A DNA stretch of 64,000 nucleotides from Adineta ricciae (taxonomy: Eukaryota > Rotifera > Eurotatoria > Adinetida > Adinetidae), in NCBI GenBank assembly GCA_905250025.1, contig CAJNOJ010000173.1, positions 124,001-188,000 on the forward strand. The letters are read 5' to 3'. The notes below the pieces were generated by a model. That model did no database searches. It had not been told where the DNA came from and worked only from the letters and a program-made list of their open reading frames with translations. This document shows positions 57,995 through 64,000 of this stretch, one piece after another. How positions within the stretch are numbered: the stretch's first letter is position 1; every line of letters starts with the position of its first letter. The position numbers were made by a program, and so were the translations under genes.

Positions 57995-58553
57995 TTAATC
58001 GACGTTGTCTTTGTAGAGTAATTTAAGGACTAAAATGAGAAATCAGAGTAGATTTCCATAGATAAAGTTTTGGAAATTTACGTTTAAGACGATCTTTGGC
58101 TTTCAAGTGGTTGTATACGCTTGAAACCACTTGATAGAATACGTAAGTAACGATTACTCCTTGTACGGCAAAAAGGAGTTTGTCGCGTGGCATCATAACC
58201 CATGTTGGTGTTGTTTTGTTACGCTAGAAAAAGAGAATTGCATTCACGTAAAAAATTGTGGGCACCTTCGTAGAACTTACGAGAGCGAAAAGTTGTAATT
58301 CTTGAATACGTCGAGTACGATTTTCAACATATTTATCAAGTGTACCTTTGGTACGTTTGACTTGTGTAATTGTATCGGTGTCACCTTTGTATGGTGTGCG
58401 CCAAAGATTCACACCTTCCCAAGGAGCAGCATGTCCATGGTCGTGACCACCTGACACTCCACCGTGAGATGACGGTGCAACTGAATGAGCACCAGCTACT
58501 GAACCTGAGCCGGTCGTAGCGGATTTTGATGAAAGAAAGCGAAAGAGTGACAT
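57995..58553 (-). CDS. Small single-pass membrane protein, possibly COX7A-like (mitochondrial)
   Basis: Three exons give about 148 aa. The N-terminus (MSLFRFLSSKSATTGSGSVA) is rich in Ser, Ala, Gly with basic residues and no acids, as in mitochondrial targeting sequences, followed by a His/Gly stretch (GGHDHGHAAPWEGVN). A helical part (TLDKYVENRTRRIQELQLF) precedes one hydrophobic segment (DKLLFAVQGVIVTYVFYQVV) and a short basic tail ending LYKDNVD. The pattern 'Q-x-L-F ... P-x-W ... D-K-L-L ... single helix' recalls COX7A, a structural subunit of cytochrome c oxidase, but the match is weak and a complex I accessory subunit is an alternative. The gene starts 250 bp from the divergent lipase gene. 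Coding status is well supported, identity is not. Confidence 0.5.
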
Positions 58554-58803
58554 TTGACAGTCAAGTTTTGCCTCGGTATTACCGAAACTCTACAATAAAA
58601 AAGCAAAAATTAAAATATCCAAATCTTTCTTGCTTTATCTCCATTCAATTATTATTCTTTTTTCGATATCATAGAAATATCAACACTCTAGATAAAAACT
58701 AACTGAAATTAACGACCTGTCTACTTTTTCTATCATTATATTATAACAAACATATCTATACGCGCATACACACATTGACAGTCGAACAAAACTACAGTTG
58801 GTT

Positions 58804-60108
58804 ATGATGCGATGGTATTTTCTCTTCGTATGTGTATTTACGCTAAAGATCCAAGCAGTAGAGTATGATACATATTTTCATGTGTTTTCGAAAAGTAATC
58901 CTGACAAACCGGTGACTATTCATTGGGGCGATGCGAAGAAATGGGAGCAACATAAAGCGTTTCGAACATGTCCAATAAAACTGATTGCTCATGGGTATGC
59001 TGAACGATGGAATATGGACTGGCGATGGGACTGGGTTAAAGACATGAAAGACGAAATGTTGAGCAATAAAACCCAAGAAAATCTGTGCGTTGTTGCTATC
59101 GACTGGGAGAAAGGCGCAAGAGAGGCAAATTTTATCACAGCTGTTGGCAATGCCGACGTTGCTGGACGACATCTCGCTGAATTTATACAAGACAATCATA
59201 TCGAACCAAAACGATTACATTGTATTGGATTCAGGTAAGATTGTTGACAAAAAAAAACATACGAAATCTCTTCCCTAAAAAAGAAATCTTTCCTACCTAG
59301 TCTCGGTGCTCATCTCTGTGCTTTTGCTTCATCTCAATACTTTCGCTTAACAAACAAGACGACAAAATTCGCGCGCATAACAGGTCTGGATCCATCAGGT
59401 CCTCTTCTACGTAAAGCATCAGTTGATAAACGTCTGTCGCGCGATGATGCTGACTTTGTTGACTCTATTCATACATCGACAACGTTCGGTCTACAAGAAA
59501 AAAGTGGACACATGGATTTCTTTCCCGACGGCGGGAAAAGTAGTGCGAAAGGATGCGAAAAACTAATCGAAATCAAAGACGAAGAAGAAGAAGGCGAAGT
59601 TGTCGCCGCATCCGAAAAGCACCATCGGGTTAAACGGTTATTCTTTAACAAAAATAAAACAAAAAATAGCACGAACGATGACGACGACGATGTACCAAAG
59701 AAGAATTTCGTGGAAAAACTACGTGACCGCATTGGACGCGTTCGTCCGTTGAAGAAAGTGTTTCTCAACATTCATGCCTATATCGGTTGCAATCATCTCC
59801 GTTCGCCTCACTACTACATCTCGTCGATAAATCACTGTCAATTTCGAGCGCAATCGTGCTTATCATGGTCGGATTATTCAGCAAAGAAATGTGTTGATTC
59901 GATTGATAACAACTCGACCTATCCACGCATGGGTTTCTACGCTGAAAAAAGCGACGCGACCTATCGACGAGGCAACGGAAGTTTCTATTTGAAAACAACC
60001 TCTCAGAAGCCGTACTGTTCACCTACAACTACATCTTCTCTGGTGAAAAAACAAACGTCGAAACTGAAAAAAAAACTTATGAAACTACTTCCTCAACGCG
60101 TCGGTTAA
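58804..60108 (+). CDS. Pancreatic-type triacylglycerol lipase family protein
   Basis: Secreted alpha/beta-hydrolase. Two exons, 58804-59234 and 59301-60108, 412 aa. There is a signal peptide (MMRWYFLFVCVFTLKIQA). Family blocks are clear: KLIAHGYAERW, VVAIDWEKGA, the nucleophile elbow GFSLGAH (Ser across the intron), GLDPSGP with the catalytic Asp, VDSIHTSTTFGLQEKSGHMD / FFPDGG, and GCNHLRSPHYY with the catalytic His. All three triad residues are present. The lid region, normally a short Cys-bounded loop, is replaced by a long charged insert with the dibasic RVKR (59626-59637) and five Asp in a row. The C-terminus is Lys-rich and there is no PLAT/lipid-binding C-terminal domain, as in PLA1-like and insect lipases. 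Substrate is not determined. Confidence 0.92.
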
Positions 60109-60640
60109 AACAACATTTCCGAAATAAAAACAAAAAACAAGAGATTTCCGTTTGTACATGTACACATCGTTTCTTTTCTCTGGAATATCATACAAAATAA
60201 ACTTCTTTCTCATCAATACATATCGTTGAAAAGAAACAAAACATGACACGAAGCATTACAACATACAAACAGAGAAATAAATAAATAAGATACTGCACAA
60301 ACGAAAGAAAAAAGATACAATGTATTACCATGATACAACCGTACAAAGAAGAGGAAAAAAAGACAGAAGTCATTTATTCAATCAGTCAGAAAAAAACCTG
60401 TATTTAGATCATACATTTACAATAGACGAGATGAACACACGGTAATATGACATTGCCTTTCTCACCGGGATCATCGAGAAATAAAACGTCATTTGAATTC
60501 TGATAACAGTATAATGAGCAAAAGTAAGAAGAAGCCGTTCGATATTTTTTTTTACAAAGAAACAAAAAACATGCCAGAGACAAACAACAACAAAGAGAAA
60601 AAGATGATGATGATAGATTTCAGAAAATCGATTGTTCGAT
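60109..60640. other. Intergenic region between the convergent lipase and LC3 genes
   Basis: About 530 bp between two 3' ends. It contains AATAAA for the lipase at 60123-60128 (plus strand) and AATAAA for LC3 at 60373-60378 (minus strand). The rest is A-rich with no gene. Confidence 0.6.
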
Positions 60641-61290
60641 CTATTGACAAAGACCACCGAACATCTCTTGGCTAGCGTACGTCATATAGAGGAAACCATC
60701 GTCATCCTTGACAAGTCAAACGAGATGAATTTCGATGAATTTTCAATAGATTTTACTTACTTTATCATCACGATAGATTTCAGCCATGGAAGTAGACATT
60801 GATGCAATACTTTTATTGTTCACCAGTAAATAGAACGCTTGATTAGCATTTAATTGCATGCGATTTCTATGCGAAATGATCATCAAAGTGAAAGAGCGAC
60901 ATGCATGAGTTTGTATTTACCGAATAATTGTTACAAATTGCGACATGGTCAACTCTTGAGGAACCAAAAATTTTGTCTTATCTACACATTGCAATCAATG
61001 ACGGTAACAAACGAATGAACTAGACCTTACCGAGAATCGGGAGATCTTTCTCTTTATGATATCGTTCGACAATAACTGGAATTTCTAGAAAAAACATTCA
61101 TCAGTTCGAGCAGCGAATCGTATGAAAACGTACTGTTTGGAAATTTACTGCGAATGCCGGCAACTTCTTCTTTTCGTGTTGCTAAAAATAACAAATCATG
61201 TATCGAAGTGAGAGAAATATCACGAAAATATTTACCGAAACTTTTTCGTTGTTTGAATGTACGCGTATCTACATTGGATGAAGATGGCAT
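60641..61290 (-). CDS. MAP1LC3: LC3/Atg8-family ubiquitin-like protein
   Basis: Ubiquitin-like autophagy protein that is lipidated to phosphatidylethanolamine on the growing autophagosome. About 129 aa in six exons. It reads TFKQRKSF, then KIPVIVERYHKEKDLPIL, DKTKFLVPQELTMSQFVTII, RMQLNANQAFYLLVNNKS and DDDGFLYMTYASQEMFGGLC. The R-x-R/K-L-x-N-x-x-x-x-F and TYASQExFG blocks are hallmarks; the F-x-Q-R-x-S/T-F start and the S-M-S/T loop point to LC3 rather than GABARAP. The Gly for ATG4 cleavage follows Phe (FG), leaving a tail G-L-C-Q removed on activation. A CTCTAG acceptor lies 48 nt before the ATG. Confidence 0.95.
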
Positions 61291-62240
61291 TGTTATTTTT
61301 ATCGTTGTAAATTCTTGTTTTTGTCTTTGTCGTCAAATCTAGAGATTGAAATTAAACAACAGTCGAAAGTATATGTCTTTATCTACTAAGATAATGAAAT
61401 GACGACAGTTAAATAAGTTTCTCTCGAACATGACACAACAGTAGACTTCGGAGTGAAGAAAAAAAGAAGTTGAAATCGAATTCTTTTTCTATGACGCCAT
61501 CGTCATACAGACACGCGTATGCAAAACAAAACAGAAAAGAAAATAATCATCGGTTTAATCATCTTGTTTATCCGTAAAAGGACATTTCGATCGAATTAAT
61601 AGAAAAAGAAAGAAAAACGATGTATATATAGAGAGAAATGCATCGATTCTTCTCGTGGCACTTACTAATAATGACGAAGAGGGGGCGGATAGTTTCTTCT
61701 TTTATTCTCTACTCTCTCTATATATTAACGACGAGCTGCTGCCTATGTAACCGTCTATTTATACTTCAATGCGCACGATGATATATGTCACCCATTTTCC
61801 TTAAAGGTGTTCGTGATGATTCTTGATAAATAAACAGAGCATCGTCTCACTTCACTTGTTATTGAGTGCACGAAGAAAAATAGCTTATCGAAGGGAAAAA
61901 AGAAACAGCGAACGAGCGAGGTTTTATCTGTTGAAGTGAGAAAAATGAATAAAACAAAGAGATGTGAAATGTGAACGTTGCTCTTTTTTTTTCTTAATTT
62001 TCTGTAATGAATGAACAAAAAATATAATATAAGCCGTCAAATAAGCACTATTTGACAATAAAAACAAAAAGAGAGAAGAAAAATCCTACTGTACAATTGA
62101 AAGAAATGAATATTTTGTGTTTTTTAAACATATGTTTTTCGCTATACCCACAGTTCTGGTTCGTATGTGTATATATACATAGAATGCACGATAATGGAAA
62201 GTATGTTTATGAAAAAAAAGAATCTCGTGTGTGCATTGAT
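61291..62240. other. Intergenic region between PDCD10 and LC3
   Basis: About 950 bp between two genes on the minus strand. It includes the LC3 5' UTR (acceptor at 61339-61340), TA-rich runs near 61620-61640 and 61710-61730 and a GA/CT-rich tract. No exon is supported. Confidence 0.5.
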
Positions 62241-63071
62241 TTACGAGTAATTCGTGTCGTAGGATGAATTTGGTCGATTATTCGATGCAGTTGATGATTG
62301 TCTTGAGTTATGTTGTTGGGAGCTCGACGAGTAACGCGATGAAACTGTCTTAATATGGTTTTGATGTTGAGAGAGCAATGGATACAAGCATTCGTCGAGC
62401 GTATTCGTCTCACAGTAGAGTTTTATTGTACGTAGGAGATAATCAGTTTGGATGAGCAGATGATTGGCCGCAATAAAAACGTCATCACGATTACTGTCAC
62501 GAAAATAGGCTTTGAGGGTGTTACTAAAATGTTTACTATATTTGATGAATTCTTTCTTTTCGTTTTCTAATGCTTGTCGACCGTCGAGTGTTTTAAAGTA
62601 TTGATAAGTATTGGAAACACTGTCGAGTGTTGTTTTGATCGCACTTGCTATTTCTTTGATTGTTTCGAGAAAATCACGTTTTTCGTTGATGTCATCTGGA
62701 ATTCGACTTAAGATGCGCTTTAAACTTCGCGAACGCGCATTCAGTTCTTGAAATTCTTGTTCACTACGTGACAACGAGATGTAATACGGTGATTTATCAC
62801 AATATTTCTCGAGTTTAAGTGTTAATTCATTCATATTCATTGTTGCAGATAATAACGGCGTTTCTTTATTGATAAACGATTGAAGAAACGTGTTCGAAAA
62901 GCCCGGATAAATCTCTTCTAATTTAAATAACGTTGTACGAAGATCCGACTGAATGTCTTTGTAGCCCGATTTATCCAACTGATTGATAACAGGATATAAA
63001 ATGTTCGGTAAGACAAGCGCATTCGTTGGATTAACATTGGATGGAGCTGAACTTTCGCTGATTGATGACAT
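62241..63071 (-). CDS. PDCD10: Programmed cell death protein 10 (CCM3)
   Basis: Adaptor of the STRIPAK and CCM complexes; dimerises and binds GCKIII kinases and paxillin. The coding part is a single exon of 276 codons, starting at the ATG at 63071 (MSSISESSAPSN). The N-terminal dimer region reads NILYPVINQL; the family's most conserved block is QEFQELNARSRSLKRILSRI, PDDINEKRDFLETIKEIASA, IKTTLDS; the focal-adhesion-targeting-homology part includes EKKEFIKYSKHFSNTLKAYF. It is longer than the usual 212 aa: after the last conserved helix a Ser/Asn/Gln-rich low-complexity tail (SSSSQQHNSRQSSTASNNRP) is added. The in-frame extension further upstream is unlikely because a 3' acceptor (TTGTAG, at 63088-63089) precedes it by 16 nt. 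Confidence 0.94.
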   Translation of the reverse strand: MSSISESSAPSNVNPTNALVLPNILYPVINQLDKSGYKDIQSDLRTTLFKLEEIYPGFSNTFLQSFINKETPLLSATMNMNELTLKLEKYCDKSPYYISLSRSEQEFQELNARSRSLKRILSRIPDDINEKRDFLETIKEIASAIKTTLDSVSNTYQYFKTLDGRQALENEKKEFIKYSKHFSNTLKAYFRDSNRDDVFIAANHLLIQTDYLLRTIKLYCETNTLDECLYPLLSQHQNHIKTVSSRYSSSSQQHNSRQSSTASNNRPNSSYDTNYS

Positions 63072-63633
63072 TAGAACAGAAAATGATCTACAATTGAATG
63101 ATGACACACAAAGAAAAGAAACAATGTCGACAGGCAATTAAATGTTTCAATATTCAATCGATTTCTAGACCTTCAATCAGTACACGCATGTTCAACCTTA
63201 CATAACATTGCACAAGGTGCATAGAAAATTCTGGTCTTCTTTTCTTTCCCTTTTCCTGAACTATTCATACTCTACGGTACGGAATAACTCGCCTATTCAT
63301 CCTATTCAAATCGATTCTAGCTGAGTCTATTGTCAACGGATTATCGAATACTTTCCGACGATGATCACGAATGTAAAAACCTAAAATATGTTCAATAAGA
63401 CATAGAAGTAATTTCGAATCTACTATGATCATTTAAATTGTAATCAGCGAAAACAAATAACAACAACAAAATCTCGTGCAAACGCCATAGCTAAATTTCA
63501 ATAAACATCATCTAACCTCTCCGATGTGCGCAATCCTATTGGTCGAGAGAATATTCCAATAAATAAATACGTCTTGATGATAATTGTTGAATGACGAGTG
63601 TATGTATCTATTTATATTTGACTTGAGACAATA
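63072..63633. other. Intergenic region between divergent PDCD10 and SFSWAP
   Basis: About 560 bp between two gene starts transcribed in opposite directions, probably a shared promoter region. AT-rich; no specific motif is identified. Confidence 0.55.
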
Positions 63634-64000
63634 ATGTCGAATATAAACTTATTTCCTGAACTGGACGCTGAGCAGGATTATGACAATGGACATTACCATG
63701 CAAAAGATGAAGAAGAAGATTTGATTGTTTTTGGTTATTCGTGCAAATTATTTCGTGATGATTTCTCTGCGAAAGCAATCGACCGTGGACAAAGTCTGAT
63801 TCCATGGAATGGGGACGAAAACGTAATGATTGACAGGTGTGCACAAAACGACTTTTTGCTTTGTCTAACTTTTTTTCTTTCGAATAACAAGAATATGAGA
63901 CTAAATTCAAACGTTTTCTCTTTGTATATCGATATGTTTGGTGAGATTTTGAAAAAATTTAGATCTCGACACGGTAAGTATCGGTAGTGTTTATTTCCGA
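63634..64000 (+). CDS. SFSWAP: Splicing factor SFSWAP (suppressor of white-apricot) N-terminus, partial
   Basis: Start of a gene cut by the window end. Exon 1 (63634-63836) encodes [15 protein letters not shown], an acidic stretch and the conserved N-terminal block of the SWAP family: [20 protein letters not shown] then [15 protein letters not shown]. This matches the DRY/EERY-containing N-terminal region of SFSWAP, a regulator of alternative splicing. It ends in phase 2 at a GTGTGC donor. A candidate 11-nt exon (63963-63973) lies between a TTTAG acceptor and GTAAGT and would continue the frame as R-S-R-H. The rest is beyond the window. Related SURP proteins (for example SF4) do not have this N-terminal block. 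Confidence 0.83.

Overview
This window is nuclear DNA from an invertebrate animal. It is AT-rich, its genes are split by many short GT-AG introns (often 40-80 bp), and it encodes metazoan-only proteins: hemicentin, peroxidasin, a Meis/homothorax homeobox protein, CCM3 and a calcium-regulated NADPH oxidase. The compact introns, the many 3' splice acceptors lying just upstream of start codons (suggesting spliced-leader trans-splicing) and the overall style point to a lophotrochozoan, most likely a bdelloid rotifer. The species is an inference; the animal origin is secure.

Layout. 0.2-1.0 kb (+): TRAPPC5, a vesicle-tethering subunit. 4.3-12.5 kb (+): a TALE homeobox gene of the Meis/homothorax family with long introns and a 10-nt microexon inside the homeodomain. 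13.6-18.7 kb (+): a NOX5-type NADPH oxidase with EF-hands and, unexpectedly, a Kunitz/BPTI-like module encoded by its own exon in the loop after the first heme-binding helix. 19.8-20.3 kb (+): a small intronless secreted orphan. 20.5-38.6 kb (-): a complete hemicentin (VWA, about 27 Ig domains, G2F, EGF, fibulin-type end); its 2.9-kb intron inside the G2F module holds a same-strand seven-helix receptor-like gene (22.5-24.3 kb). 41.7-43.4 kb (+): a RASD/Dexras-like small GTPase. 43.6-44.2 kb: a decayed copy of the 3' part of the next gene, IFT56/TTC26 (45.6-48.2 kb, -). 48.6-52.9 kb (-): a peroxidasin without LRRs. 53.6-55.1 kb: an anomalous, less AT-rich repeat island, probably a mobile-element remnant. 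55.3-58.6 kb (-): a tight same-strand cluster of RFC4, SRA1 and a COX7A-like mitochondrial protein. 58.8-60.1 kb (+): a pancreatic-type lipase. 60.6-61.3 kb (-): LC3 (Atg8). 62.2-63.1 kb (-): PDCD10/CCM3. 63.6 kb to the end (+): the start of SFSWAP, cut by the window edge.

The genes do not form one pathway. Two are large extracellular-matrix proteins built from Ig domains (hemicentin, peroxidasin) and two make or use reactive oxygen species (NOX5 produces superoxide, leading to peroxide; peroxidasin consumes peroxide), but shared regulation is not shown. No rRNA, tRNA, CRISPR array or intact transposase was recognised. Exon borders were worked out by hand from GT-AG sites, reading frame and family similarity; where a full set of exons is given, the lengths sum to an open frame.
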